A DNA stretch of 64,000 nt, taken from positions 868,001 to 932,000 of the forward strand of contig NZ_STGV01000001.1 in NCBI RefSeq assembly GCF_004912165.1, in the 5' to 3' direction. The stretch comes from Peteryoungia ipomoeae. Lineage in GTDB: Bacteria > Pseudomonadota > Alphaproteobacteria > Rhizobiales > Rhizobiaceae. Of the stretch, positions 34,022-42,855 are shown one piece after another. The number at the start of each line of letters is the position of its first letter. Position 1 is the stretch's first letter. Below the pieces are notes generated by a model, which saw only the letters and a list, made by a program, of their open reading frames with translations, did not search any database and was not told the origin of the DNA. A program made the translations under genes and the position numbers.

Positions 34022-34864
34022 ATGACCTATCGCACGCTACTCGCCATCCTCGACACGCCGAAGGACGCCCGTCAGGTAACGGACTTCAGCCTCGCTCTTG
34101 CCAAGCAGTATGACGCGCATGTCATCGGCGCCCATGCCGAATCCGTCGCCATGATTCCCATGGTGGCGCCGATGGAGATACCGGATCCGGCAACCGTTCA
34201 GGCCCTCCAGGATGCAGCCCACCGCGAATCGGAAACCGTCGAGAAGCTGTTTCGCGACATCGCGGCCCGCGAAGGCGCATCGCATGCCTGGCGCAGCTTC
34301 GTCACCGCCTCCGGGCTCAACTCCGCCTCACTGATCGATAGCGCCCGCAGTGCCGATCTGGTCGTTGCAGCACAGGGCGAAGCGGGCCTTCTCAACGACA
34401 ACAGGGCGGAGCTCGAAAGCTTCCTGTTTGAAAGCGGCCGTCCCGTCCTCCTCATTCCCCATATTCTCAAGCAGCCGAAGCCGATCCGCCGCGTTTTGAT
34501 TGCCTGGAACGGCTCGCGGGAGGCGGCCCGCGCCACCTTCGACGCGCTGCCCTTCCTGAAGGCTGCCGATACCGTCGAGATCTTCAGCGTCGACCCGCCC
34601 GAAACACCCAGCCAGACGCCCGGCATGGCTGGCGCCGAGATTGCTGCCACCCTCGCCCGGCACGGGATCAAGGTCACGGTCACCAGCCAGGAACACAGCG
34701 GCCTCACACCGGCCGCCGCCATCGAGAACCGTCTCTCCGACAGTTCCATCGATCTCCTGGTGATGGGCGCCTTTGGCACCAAGCGCTGGTGGGAAATGCT
34801 GTTTGGCGGCGTTACCCGCACGCTGCTCGATTCGATGACTGCGCTTACCCTTCTGTCGCGCTGA
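34022..34864 (+). CDS. Universal stress protein (tandem Usp domains)
   Basis: 280 residues, two Usp domains. The first begins MTYRTLLAILDTPKDARQVT, the second IRRVLIAWNGSREAARATFD. The C-terminal domain keeps the ATP-binding pattern G-x2-G-x9-G in GAFGTKRWWEMLFGGVTR. Such tandem Usp proteins accumulate under stress and oxygen limitation. A FixK/FNR-type box lies upstream. GGGAG precedes the ATG. Confidence 0.9.
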   Translation: MTYRTLLAILDTPKDARQVTDFSLALAKQYDAHVIGAHAESVAMIPMVAPMEIPDPATVQALQDAAHRESETVEKLFRDIAAREGASHAWRSFVTASGLNSASLIDSARSADLVVAAQGEAGLLNDNRAELESFLFESGRPVLLIPHILKQPKPIRRVLIAWNGSREAARATFDALPFLKAADTVEIFSVDPPETPSQTPGMAGAEIAATLARHGIKVTVTSQEHSGLTPAAAIENRLSDSSIDLLVMGAFGTKRWWEMLFGGVTRTLLDSMTALTLLSR

Positions 34865-35075
34865 GCCAAGCGGCGTGCAGCCCGTCTGAAGGCCTTGCCA
34901 TGGCGGCGTCTTTGCCGTTATGAGCAGAAGCCAAGGACGGCAGCCCCGTCGGGGCGAATTTCGCGCGGTCGATGCCGCGCGAAACGCGTTTGTGGCCCGC
35001 ATAGGCAGGCTCTCCGGCACCCGCTTCCGTCACGGCGCCGCAAAGCGCCAACGACCGATCAGCCAAGCGGAGCCA

Positions 35076-35579
35076 ATGACGATGTCCCTTCCCGATAAAG
35101 CCTTCCCCGTTTCCTGGGACCAGTTCCACCGCGATGCGCGGGCACTTGCCTGGCGTCTTGCCGGCATGGGCCAGGAATTCCGCGCCATCGTCTGCATCAC
35201 CCGCGGCGGTCTGGTGCCGGCAGCGATCATCTCGCGCGAACTGAATATCCGGCTGATCGAGACGGTCTGCGTTGCCTCCTACCATGACTATGTCAATCAG
35301 GGGGAAATGAACCTCCTCAAGGGCATCACGCCGTCGCTGATGGAAAATGGTGGCGAAGGCGTCCTCGTCGTCGACGACCTGACCGATACCGGCAAGACTG
35401 CACTTGAAGTGCGCGAGATGATGCCGAAGGCCCATTTTGCCTGCGTCTACGCCAAGCCGAAAGGCGTGCCGACCATCGACACCTTTGTCACCGAAGTCAG
35501 CCAGGACACCTGGATCTACTTCCCCTGGGACATGGGCTTCACCTATCAGGAGCCGATCGCCAAGTGCTCCAAGGGCTGA
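35076..35579 (+). CDS. gpt: Xanthine phosphoribosyltransferase
   Basis: 167 residues, the length of Gpt. It salvages xanthine and guanine using PRPP. Sequence blocks: [34 protein letters not shown], the PRPP motif [17 protein letters not shown], and the C-terminal [18 protein letters not shown] that is diagnostic for XGPRT. ATG 35076 fits; the open frame before it is without similarity. A terminator follows. Confidence 0.94.
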   Translation: MTMSLPDKAFPVSWDQFHRDARALAWRLAGMGQEFRAIVCITRGGLVPAAIISRELNIRLIETVCVASYHDYVNQGEMNLLKGITPSLMENGGEGVLVVDDLTDTGKTALEVREMMPKAHFACVYAKPKGVPTIDTFVTEVSQDTWIYFPWDMGFTYQEPIAKCSKG

Positions 35580-35619
35580 TTGCCCGATCCCGAGGCCGTT
35601 GGGTGCCTGATCTCGTCCA

Positions 35620-35645
35620 GAACCCGCGCAGTGCGCGGGTTTTGT
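35620..35645 (+). terminator. Rho-independent terminator of gpt
   Basis: GAACCCGCGC pairs with GCGCGGGTTT around a 3-4 nt loop, followed by a short T-run, 40 bases past the stop. Confidence 0.85.
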
Positions 35646-35771
35646 CGTTTTGGAAGGCATGCTCCGCTCTCCTGATGTGCACTGTCGGCGAAAAAGATGG
35701 AACAAAAGCATGGTTGAAACCGTCTGCCCTGCGTCACCATCCCTCTCCTCACAGACCAGCGCGAGATTGCC

Positions 35772-36212
35772 ATGGCTTCCCTGCACTCCCCGCCCGACGC
35801 GACAACTGCCTATCCCTTGTCGGCCCTGTTCGTGCCCTTTCCCTTCGTCTGCTTCGTGCTGACCCTCCTCACAGACATCCTCTACTGGCAGACCTCGCAT
35901 CTGATGTGGTCGAATTTCTCCGACTGGCTGCTGTTCTTCGGCCTGGTCGGCGGCGCGCTGTCGGTCATTGCCGGCCTCATCGACCTTGCCCGTCCTGCGA
36001 CCCGAATCCTGCGGCCGCGCCTGCCGGCTGTCGTCGCTTACGTCGTCGCCCTCCTCCTCGGCATCCTCAACAGCTTCATCCATGCCGGCGATGGCTGGAC
36101 CGCCATCGTGCCCTACGGCCTTGTCTGCTCGGCCGTGACCGTCGTCGCCATTATCGTCTGCCTTGCCCTGACCGCCGGCCAGCGTGCCGCCACCGCCTGG
36201 AGAACGCCATGA
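35772..36212 (+). CDS. DUF2231 membrane protein
   Basis: 146 residues with four membrane segments. The N-terminal HPPDATTAYPLSALFVPFPFVC-like opening (YPLSALFVPFPFVCFVLTLL, TDILYW, WSNFSDWLLFFGLVGG) is that of DUF2231 proteins. Its stop codon overlaps the start of the dehydrogenase-like lipoprotein gene by 4 bp (ATGA), so the two are translationally coupled. In many bacteria DUF2231 proteins sit beside periplasmic sugar/sorbosone dehydrogenase-like proteins, perhaps as a membrane partner; this is inference. Confidence 0.87.
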   Translation: MASLHSPPDATTAYPLSALFVPFPFVCFVLTLLTDILYWQTSHLMWSNFSDWLLFFGLVGGALSVIAGLIDLARPATRILRPRLPAVVAYVVALLLGILNSFIHAGDGWTAIVPYGLVCSAVTVVAIIVCLALTAGQRAATAWRTP

Positions 36213-37852
36213 CCTGCCATCCCTTGAGACAATCCAAGCGTGGCCGCGCAGTCCTTGCTTCAACGGCGTTGATCGTTCTGGCGCTCACCGGCTGCAGCGA
36301 CAGCGAAGACAGCTTCGACATCACCCGCCAGATCGGTCCAGACCCATATCTGCCGGAACCGCAACAGGATCTCTTGCCGGATCTGAAGGTGGCCGAAGTC
36401 GTCGGCTGGGGCGAGAACGAGACGCCCGACGTCGTCGACGGTTTCACCATCACCGCCTATGCCAAGGATCTCTCCAATCCGCGCACCGTCCACACGCTGC
36501 CGAACGGCGACGTGCTGGTGGTCCAGTCCAAGGCACCGCCCGGCAAACCGATCGAACGACCGAAGGATTTCATCCGCGGCTTCATCATGAGCATGGCGGC
36601 GGGCGGCAGCGAGCAGAAGCCGACCAACCTGATCACGCTTCTGCGTGATACGGATCGCAATGGCACCGTCGACGAGCGTTTCGACCTCCTGAAAGACCTG
36701 AACTCCCCCTTCGGTCTTGCCTGGATCGACGACACACTTTACGTCGCTGCCGCCGATGCCGTGCTCGCCTATGATTATGCGCTGGGCGCCAATGAGATCA
36801 CCGGCGAGCCGCGTGTCGTGACACCGCTTCCCGGCGGCCCGATCAATCACCACTGGACAAAGGATCTGGCGCTCAGCCCCGATGGCCGGTTCCTCTATGC
36901 CTCCGTCGGCTCCAATTCGAATGCCGGCGAACGCGGGCTGGAAGCCGAAAAGGGCCGGGCGGCAGTCTGGCAGGTCGACCGGGAAACCGGCGCCTCGCGC
37001 ATCTATGGTTCTGGCCTGCGCAATCCGAACGGCCTCACCATCAATCCCGAAAGCGGTGAACTCTGGACCGTCGTCAACGAACGCGACGAGCTCGGTCCGA
37101 ACCTCGTTCCTGACTACATGACCTCGGTGAAGGACGGCGCCTTCTATGGCTGGCCCTGGAGCTATTATGGCCAGCATGTCGATCCGCGCCTGCATCCGCC
37201 GCGCCCCGACATGGTCGAAAAGGCGATCAAGCCGGATTATGCGCTGTCGAGCCATGTGGCCGCGCTCGGGCTTGCCTTTTCGCTCGGCATGGCAATGCCC
37301 GAGGACTATGCCAACGGCGCCTTCGTCGGCAATCGTGGCAGCTGGAACCGCACCCATTTCAACGGCTACAAGATCCTCTACGTACCGTTTGAAAATGGTG
37401 TTCCCGCAGGCGAGGCCCGCGACGTCGTCACCGGCTTCCTCAACGCCGACGAGCAGGCCCGCGGCCGCCCGGTCGGCGTCGGCTTTGATGGCACCGGCGC
37501 GCTGCTGATCGCCGATGACGTCGGCAACACCGTCTGGCGTGTCGCCAATGCCGACGGTACCGTCCTGCCGAACCCTGTTGGCACCGACCAGATGCCGGAA
37601 GGCTCGCCGGCCGCGGCGGCGGCCAGTCCCGCCGCCACGGCACCGGCTGAAGATGCCGGCACGCCGCCTCAGGCCGATCCGGCACCGGCTGCCGGCGAAA
37701 CGCCTGCAACCACGCCGGCACCGGCTGCGCAGCCGAATGGCGAGCAGCCTCCCGCAGCGCCACCCTCACCGCCGCAGACCGATGTGCCGGCAACGGATCC
37801 ACCGGCTGCCGTCGAGGATGCACCGGACGCCCCTGCGCCAAGCCAGCCCTGA
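36209..37852 (+). CDS. Sorbosone/glucose dehydrogenase-like lipoprotein (six-bladed propeller)
   Basis: 547 residues. Lipoprotein signal with lipobox LTGC (VLALTGCSDSED). Residues ~70-440 form a beta-propeller of the soluble-glucose/sorbosone dehydrogenase family: FTITAYAKDLSNPRTVHTLP, WTKDLALSPDGRFLYASVGS, GSGLRNPNGLTINPESGELW, GWPWSYYGQHVDPR and GNRGSWNRTHFNGYKI. The last ~110 residues are a Pro/Ala/Thr-rich low-complexity tail that looks like a periplasmic spacer. PQQ dependence is common in the family but not shown here. It is coupled to the DUF2231 gene. Confidence 0.88.
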   Translation: MTCHPLRQSKRGRAVLASTALIVLALTGCSDSEDSFDITRQIGPDPYLPEPQQDLLPDLKVAEVVGWGENETPDVVDGFTITAYAKDLSNPRTVHTLPNGDVLVVQSKAPPGKPIERPKDFIRGFIMSMAAGGSEQKPTNLITLLRDTDRNGTVDERFDLLKDLNSPFGLAWIDDTLYVAAADAVLAYDYALGANEITGEPRVVTPLPGGPINHHWTKDLALSPDGRFLYASVGSNSNAGERGLEAEKGRAAVWQVDRETGASRIYGSGLRNPNGLTINPESGELWTVVNERDELGPNLVPDYMTSVKDGAFYGWPWSYYGQHVDPRLHPPRPDMVEKAIKPDYALSSHVAALGLAFSLGMAMPEDYANGAFVGNRGSWNRTHFNGYKILYVPFENGVPAGEARDVVTGFLNADEQARGRPVGVGFDGTGALLIADDVGNTVWRVANADGTVLPNPVGTDQMPEGSPAAAAASPAATAPAEDAGTPPQADPAPAAGETPATTPAPAAQPNGEQPPAAPPSPPQTDVPATDPPAAVEDAPDAPAPSQP

Positions 37853-37894
37853 CAGGCTACGCCCTGCGGTTAGTGCCTACCCCGTCTGCGACAT

Positions 37895-37934
37895 GAGACG
37901 GCCCTCTCCTGCCAAGGAGAGGGCCGTCCGTTTT
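37895..37934. terminator. Terminator between convergent dehydrogenase and SRPBCC genes
   Basis: GAGACGGCCCTCTCC pairs with GGAGAGGGCCGTC around a short loop, followed by CGTTTT. Confidence 0.85.
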
Positions 37935-37946
37935 ACGATCGACCGC

Positions 37947-38486
37947 TCAGGCCGGCAGCCGCTGGTCATAGGCCGCGCGCAGACGCTGCCAGCCATCCCA
38001 GAACGGCTCGACGGGATCGCCGGTCAAGCGGGCAGCGAGAATGTCGAGATGCATGTGCCATCCCGCCCCCACCATCAAAAGATTGGTGCGGTCGGAGATC
38101 CGCCGATGGGTCACGGTCAACAGGACCTCCTCCCCCTGCGGCGTAAGATCGAAGGATACCTCGCCGCTTTCACCCCAGGTGAAGACCAGACGCTTCTGCA
38201 CCTGCACGTCGAGCACCCGGCTCGTCATGCGCATTTCCTCGGCAAATCCATCCGGCCTGACAGAAGGCCGATCACTCAGCTCGTCATTGCGCCAGACGAG
38301 CTCGAAGGTGCTGCCCGCCTTCTGCTCCATTTCCCCGTCAGCCAGCCATTTGCGGCGCATTTCGGCATCGGTGAGATAAGCCCAGATGCGTGAGACCGGC
38401 CCGGGCAGCAGGCGTTCGATCGTCAGGGTGGCCGGCTCTGTCAGCCGACCATAGGGGTTCACGGCAAGCGTCTCTGTCATCGTCAT
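37947..38486 (-). CDS. SRPBCC (AHSA1-type) protein
   Basis: 179 residues (ATG 38480 is an alternative). START/AHSA1-like hydrophobic-pocket fold: LTIERLLPGPVSRIWAYLTD, AEMRRKWLADGEM, VQKRLVFTWGESGEVSFDLT and WDGWQRLRAAY. Its start overlaps the ArsR gene stop by 4 bp. ArsR + SRPBCC pairs are widespread; the SRPBCC protein may bind a small hydrophobic ligand. Function unproven. Confidence 0.9.
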   Translation of the reverse strand: MTMTETLAVNPYGRLTEPATLTIERLLPGPVSRIWAYLTDAEMRRKWLADGEMEQKAGSTFELVWRNDELSDRPSVRPDGFAEEMRMTSRVLDVQVQKRLVFTWGESGEVSFDLTPQGEEVLLTVTHRRISDRTNLLMVGAGWHMHLDILAARLTGDPVEPFWDGWQRLRAAYDQRLPA

Positions 38487-38842
38487 TCTCCTTGTTGGGG
38501 GTTGGACAATGCGGCGTCTTCGGTTCGAAGAAGCCGTTCGAGGACATCCAGCCGGCCGGTCCAGAAGTGCTCATAGGTGCTCAGCCACTGGTGCGCGTTG
38601 GCCATGGGCCCCGGATCCAGTCGGCAGAAATGGGTTCGCCCGCGGATTTCCCGCCGGACAAGACCGGCCGCTTCCAGCACCTTGACATGCTTGGAGGCTG
38701 CGGCCAGCGACATGGTGAAAGGTTCGGCCAGCGCGCTGACCGTTCGCTCACCCCCCGCCAGATCGGCCAGCATACGTCGCCGCGTGCCGTCGCCGAGAGC
38801 GTGAAATATCCTATCGAGAGATGTCGAAATTTGCTCAACCAT
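38483..38842 (-). CDS. ArsR-family transcriptional regulator
   Basis: 119 residues. Winged HTH: IFHALGDGTRRRMLADLAGG, ERTVSALAEPFTMSLAAASK, HVKVLEAAGLVRREIRGRTH. No metal-binding ELCVCDL-type motif is present, so it belongs to the metal-independent group that is typically paired with SRPBCC proteins. ATG 38842 starts the domain. Two matching palindromes lie over and upstream of the start, suggesting autoregulation. Confidence 0.92.
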   Translation of the reverse strand: MVEQISTSLDRIFHALGDGTRRRMLADLAGGERTVSALAEPFTMSLAAASKHVKVLEAAGLVRREIRGRTHFCRLDPGPMANAHQWLSTYEHFWTGRLDVLERLLRTEDAALSNPQQGE

Positions 38843-38853
38843 GAGGTTGAATA
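38834..38853. promoter_or_regulatory. ArsR-type operator 1, over the start codon
   Basis: TCAAC, 6-bp spacer, GTTGA: an inverted repeat that includes the ATG of the ArsR gene. It has the same pattern as the site 40 bp upstream. Confidence 0.55.
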
Positions 38854-38873
38854 TAAAGCCACGAGACGAAATA

Positions 38874-38893
38874 GTCAACCATTGAGTTGAGTA
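38874..38893. promoter_or_regulatory. ArsR-type operator 2
   Basis: TCAAC, 6-bp spacer, GTTGA, 40 bp (about four helical turns) from operator 1 with the spacer also nearly conserved (CATTGA versus CATGAG). It lies in the promoter region of the ArsR/SRPBCC operon. Confidence 0.55.
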
Positions 38894-38908
38894 TCTATCG
38901 GAGTATCG

Positions 38909-39079
38909 TCAGGCTATGAACACCCAGGCCAGACCAAAGATAACACTGAGCGCAACTGCGCCGCAGAGCAGCGACCAGCCTGAGATGACCGTGCCGACCC
39001 AGGAGCCCGGGATTTCCTGTCCGCGATAGCCCGTCTCATGTTTGGTCGCGCCGTCATTGGTCTCGTCAATTGGGGTCAT
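38909..39079 (-). CDS. 56-residue membrane protein, hypothetical
   Basis: A gene below common length cut-offs. It reads MTPIDETNDGATKHETGYRG, then QEIPGSWVGTVISGWSLLCG and AVALSVIFGLAWVFIA. The first ~25 residues are polar and the last ~30 form one hydrophobic helix that ends at the C-terminus. AGGAGG lies 6 bases before the ATG. It is followed at once by the ArsR operator region. Function unknown; a single-pass tail-anchored form is inferred. Confidence 0.65.
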   Translation of the reverse strand: MTPIDETNDGATKHETGYRGQEIPGSWVGTVISGWSLLCGAVALSVIFGLAWVFIA

Positions 39080-39208
39080 CTGCGCCTCCTGTCTTCAGAG
39101 AAACGGTCGATCTGCAAAGCGGTTCCGGAGACCAGGCCGCCACGGCCATTGAGACCGGGAACCGAAGGCTGTTTTCATCGTTTGCCCTTCGAGTAATCGG
39201 AGAGCCCC

Positions 39209-40024
39209 ATGCCATCGCCTCAGAATTTCCACATGATCGCCAGAGCCGGCTACGCCGCCCGTGGCATCGTCTTCCTCCTCATCGCCGCCCTTGCCCTGTT
39301 TTCCGGCTTGGCGGGCGGGAAAGCCGATTCGCAGTCGGCGCTGACAACCCTCCTGCAACAGCCGCTTGGCCAGATCTGGATCGCGCTGATCGGGCTCGGC
39401 CTCGCGGGCTTCGTCGTCTGGCGTCTCGCCCAGTCGATCGCCAATACGGATGGGCAGGATGAGGATGCAAAAGGCTACCTCATCAGGGCAGCGCTTTTCG
39501 GCTCCGCAATCACCTATGCCGGTCTGGCCCTATCGGCGTTGACGCTCGCACTGCAGGCCGGCGGCCAGTCTGGCTCTGGAGGCGAACAGGGCCTCGCCGC
39601 CTGGATCATGCAACAGCCTTTCGGACGTTACCTTGCCGGTATCGTCGGTGTCGGTTTCATCATCGGCGGCATTGTCACGGCGGCCAAAGGCATCCGTCGC
39701 AAGTTCGATAAATACCTCGATCTCGATGCAAGCAGGAACACGCCTGCGGTGCTGATCTCAATCTACGGCCTCGTTGCGCGCGGCGTCGTCTTTGCGATTG
39801 TCGGCGGCTTCTTCCTCTATGCAGCCTTCACCGTTAATCCCGATCAGGCAGGCGGCACCGCCGAAGCGCTCACCTGGGTGCGGCAGCTGCCCCTTGGTGG
39901 GGTGATCTACACCATCGTTGCGCTCGGGCTTGGCGCTTTCGGCCTCTACAATTTCGTTGAGGCGCGATACCGGCGTATCCGCATGCCGCAGATCTCCGAT
40001 CTGAAGGCGCAATTGCCGACTTAA
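39209..40024 (+). CDS. DUF1206 membrane protein
   Basis: 271 residues. Three copies of a two-helix membrane unit, each starting with an AR-G-hydrophobic pattern: MIARAGYAARGIVFLLIAAL, LIRAALFGSAITYAGLALSA, and IYGLVARGVVFAIVGGFFLY, each ending in a QQPLGQ/QQPFGR/QLPLGG turn. This is the signature of the DUF1206 family. Inner membrane; function unknown. GGAG precedes the ATG. Confidence 0.88.
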   Translation: MPSPQNFHMIARAGYAARGIVFLLIAALALFSGLAGGKADSQSALTTLLQQPLGQIWIALIGLGLAGFVVWRLAQSIANTDGQDEDAKGYLIRAALFGSAITYAGLALSALTLALQAGGQSGSGGEQGLAAWIMQQPFGRYLAGIVGVGFIIGGIVTAAKGIRRKFDKYLDLDASRNTPAVLISIYGLVARGVVFAIVGGFFLYAAFTVNPDQAGGTAEALTWVRQLPLGGVIYTIVALGLGAFGLYNFVEARYRRIRMPQISDLKAQLPT

Positions 40025-40046
40025 GGTACGGCAGACAACATGGAAA

Positions 40047-40070
40047 AGGCGCCGCAATCACGCGGCGCCT
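40047..40070. terminator. Bidirectional terminator between DUF1206 and chemoreceptor genes
   Basis: AGGCGCCGC pairs perfectly with GCGGCGCCT around a 6-nt loop, in the 78-bp gap between the convergent genes. Confidence 0.75.
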
Positions 40071-40102
40071 CCTCTCGTTTCGGAACCTCTGGACCGTTTG
40101 GC

Positions 40103-42010
40103 TTATGCGGCCGAACGATAAGACGCGCTGGCCTGCGTCGCCGCTGCCAGCTTGAAGCGGGCAAGCTCGGCCTGCAGCTGGCGGGCTTCGTTGGCCAGAA
40201 CCTGGCTCGACGCGGTGGTTTCTTCCACCATGGCAGCATTCTGCTGGGTCATCTGGTCCATGTGGTTGACCGAGGTGTTGATTTCACCCAGGGCAGCCGA
40301 CTGTTCCTGCGAGGCACGCGCGATGGTCACGACATGATCGTTGACGCGGTTGACGAGGTCTTCGATCTCCTTCAGCGCTTCACCGGTCGACAGAACCAGC
40401 GATACGCCGCCCTTCACTTCTTCAGCCGAGGTGTTGATCAGGGTCTTGATCTCCTTGGCGGCGTTGGCGGAACGCTGGGCCAGTTCGCGAACTTCCTGGG
40501 CAACGACCGCAAAGCCACGACCGGCTTCCCCGGCGCGTGCGGCTTCAACACCGGCATTGAGCGCCAGAAGGTTGGTCTGGAAGGCAATCTCGTCAATCAC
40601 CGAGATGATCTGGCTGATCTTCTGCGAAGACTGCTCGATGCGGCCCATGGCATCGATCGCGTTGCGAACGATGTCACCGGACTTGCCTGCGCTGTTCTTC
40701 GTCTCGTTGACCATGTGCGAGGCTTCCGTCGCGCGTGCCGTCGATGTCTTCACGGTCGTCGTGATTTCTTCGAGAGCGGCTGCGGTCTCCTCGAGCGCGG
40801 CAGCCTGCTGTTCGGTGCGACGGGCAAGCTGATTGGCAGCCGAGGACAGCTCGCCGGAATTGCCGGAAATGGTGCCGGCGGCCATCAGGATGCCCTGCAT
40901 GGTCTGGCGCAGAACGGCCATGGTCTGGTTGACATTGCCCTGCAGCTCGGCAAACGCCCCCTGGAAGTGGCCTTCCATGTCATGCGTCAGATCGGCATCG
41001 GCCAGCGCTGCGATGACACGACGAACCTCGTTGATGCCGCGATCGACATTCTCCAAGAGTTCGTTGACCGATCCTGCAAAGCGCTGAAGATCGGCGTCGT
41101 CATAGGCCTTGGTGATGCGCTGCGAGAAGTCGCCGGCCGCGGCCGCCGCGACAATGCCACTGATCGAGGACTGCAGGTCGCGGCTCTGGGCCGTCAGAGC
41201 AGCCTCCTGGGCTTCCATGGCGCGCATCTGTTCTTCATTGGCGCGGAAGACTTCGAGTGCACGTGCCATCTCGCCTATTTCGTCACCGCGTGCGGTGCCG
41301 GGAATGGACGATGCACGGCGCCCTTGAGCCATGCCGGTCATGGTCTGGGTCAGGCTGCGGATCGGATTGACGATCCCCTTGCGGGCAATGACGAAGCTGA
41401 CGGCAACACCGACGGCAATGCAGATGGCAGCCGTAAGGATCTGCACAAGCATGGTGAAGCCGGAGGCTGCAAGCGCATTGTCACGCGATGCCGTCAGCGA
41501 CGTTGCCGACTGGGTCGAATATTCCTTGACCACGGCCGTGACCGTCTTCTGGGCGTCAAGCGCCTTGGCAAGCTCTGCCTTCATCACCGCGAGGTCCTGA
41601 CCTGCAGGCGTGGCGGCAACGGCGACCATGGAGCGGATCTGCGTGAAATAGCTGTCGAGCGCCGTCTTGGTCCGCGCCAGGATCTCCGCCTCGGTCGCAT
41701 CCGCAGTCGTTGCGATCTTGGGCAGGCGAGCCAGCATTTCGGATGCGCGCTTGTCGGTTTCTGCGGCAAAATCGGCAGCCTTTTCAGGCGCCAGCGCCAA
41801 CTGATAGGTCATGCGCGAGATCGCGATGATATCGACGCGCAGATCCATGGCTTCGCGGGCCACTTCCTCACGCGCACCGGTATCCTTCAAGGCTGCACCG
41901 AGCGACGAAAGACCGCTTGCACCGACGGCGGCGATGGCGGCCGCGGCAACACCCATCAGCACGACAACCAGGCTGACTTTCTTCAAAATGGATAGATTGG
42001 CGATAGACAT
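40103..42010 (-). CDS. Methyl-accepting chemotaxis protein
   Basis: 635 residues. Membrane segment 1 at ~residues 10-30 (VSLVVVLMGVAAAAIAAVGA), a periplasmic helical domain, membrane segment 2 at ~185-210 (FTMLVQILTAAICIAVGVAV), a HAMP domain (IVNPIRSLTQTMTGMAQGRR), a second HAMP-like region and the signalling hairpin with ALNAGVEAARAGEAGRGFAV and VAQEVRELAQRSANAAKEIK. The C-terminus lacks an NWETF-like pentapeptide. The start at 42010 opens MSIANLSILKK. Ligand unknown. Confidence 0.94.
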   Translation of the reverse strand: MSIANLSILKKVSLVVVLMGVAAAAIAAVGASGLSSLGAALKDTGAREEVAREAMDLRVDIIAISRMTYQLALAPEKAADFAAETDKRASEMLARLPKIATTADATEAEILARTKTALDSYFTQIRSMVAVAATPAGQDLAVMKAELAKALDAQKTVTAVVKEYSTQSATSLTASRDNALAASGFTMLVQILTAAICIAVGVAVSFVIARKGIVNPIRSLTQTMTGMAQGRRASSIPGTARGDEIGEMARALEVFRANEEQMRAMEAQEAALTAQSRDLQSSISGIVAAAAAGDFSQRITKAYDDADLQRFAGSVNELLENVDRGINEVRRVIAALADADLTHDMEGHFQGAFAELQGNVNQTMAVLRQTMQGILMAAGTISGNSGELSSAANQLARRTEQQAAALEETAAALEEITTTVKTSTARATEASHMVNETKNSAGKSGDIVRNAIDAMGRIEQSSQKISQIISVIDEIAFQTNLLALNAGVEAARAGEAGRGFAVVAQEVRELAQRSANAAKEIKTLINTSAEEVKGGVSLVLSTGEALKEIEDLVNRVNDHVVTIARASQEQSAALGEINTSVNHMDQMTQQNAAMVEETTASSQVLANEARQLQAELARFKLAAATQASASYRSAA

Positions 42011-42689
42011 TATAGAAGGTCTCCATACAACCCGCCATCCTGGCAGGCGGCCTTCTGGCCAAGGCATGGACCTCATTCCATACGCTTCCCTTTCCTATCT
42101 AAGGATCACAGGTTTCAAATTGGTTGATCAGCAGTCATGAAGGGCGCAGGCACGCCCATGAACGGTGACGCCTTTTCGGTCTCGCATCACGCAAGCCTGC
42201 CAGTGGCGTCAAAAAACGCGAACCGGTCGAATTCATACCCAATTTTATCGATCTGATTTACCCATCATCGCTAGCGCCCGAAAAACGCCGTCTTTCCGCC
42301 ATTTTTCGTGCCATTTCCGCACGTTCATGCCGGCTGCATCAAGACATTCCAATATTCGAAGAGGACATGGCTTGACGGAACAAGTTCGAGAAAATTCAGT
42401 GATTCCCGGGACTTCGCGAGTTATCCCCTGTTTCCACACACCAAGACACAAGATCTAGCGTTAATCCTTCCAACCGAAACCACCCCTTGACGGAATCAGG
42501 GTGCAAGTTGTTAATGGACCCTGTTGCGGCGGCGACTGGACCGGGCATGAACGAGGCCCGGCTTCATCAAACATTGTGGCACGGTTTCAAGATGTGGAAT
42601 GGCGTTCTGACGACGTCACCCACAACAGGATTTTGTTGCGATTTTTGGCCGTGTGACGAGGTTGGCGGGCTGGTCTCACTCTGTTGTTG
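42011..42689. other. Intergenic region upstream of the chemoreceptor and nrdJ
   Basis: A gap of ~680 bp, lower in GC than its neighbours. No ORF with coding character, tRNA or recognised riboswitch was found. It should contain the promoter of the chemoreceptor gene. The nrdJ regulatory sites are listed separately. Confidence 0.6.
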
Positions 42690-42705
42690 ATACTATATTT
42701 AGTGC
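42690..42705 (+). promoter_or_regulatory. NrdR box 1
   Basis: ATACTATATTTAGTGC matches the published NrdR consensus acaCwAtATaTwGtgt at 13 of 16 positions. It lies 150 bp upstream of nrdJ and overlaps a likely promoter. Confidence 0.75.
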
Positions 42706-42720
42706 TTGCAGCCACAATCG

Positions 42721-42736
42721 CCCCAATATACAGGGT
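42721..42736 (+). promoter_or_regulatory. NrdR box 2
   Basis: CCCCAATATACAGGGT matches the NrdR consensus at 12 of 16 positions. It begins 31 bp after box 1, the three-turn spacing typical of tandem NrdR sites. Confidence 0.65.
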
Positions 42737-42855
42737 TAACATCTCCGGATGAATCACCTGACGGACGACCAGTTAACGGCTGCACGTAGACCCGTGCCGC
42801 CGAGCGGAACTTTGCGTGCCCAAATGCGGCGCGCCAGATCGAGGGAAATAGGCAA

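Noticed and set aside
42490-42855. Cobalamin riboswitch upstream of nrdJ
   Set aside because: The B12-box (GCCACTG-like core) and companion helices were not found; tandem NrdR boxes explain regulation.
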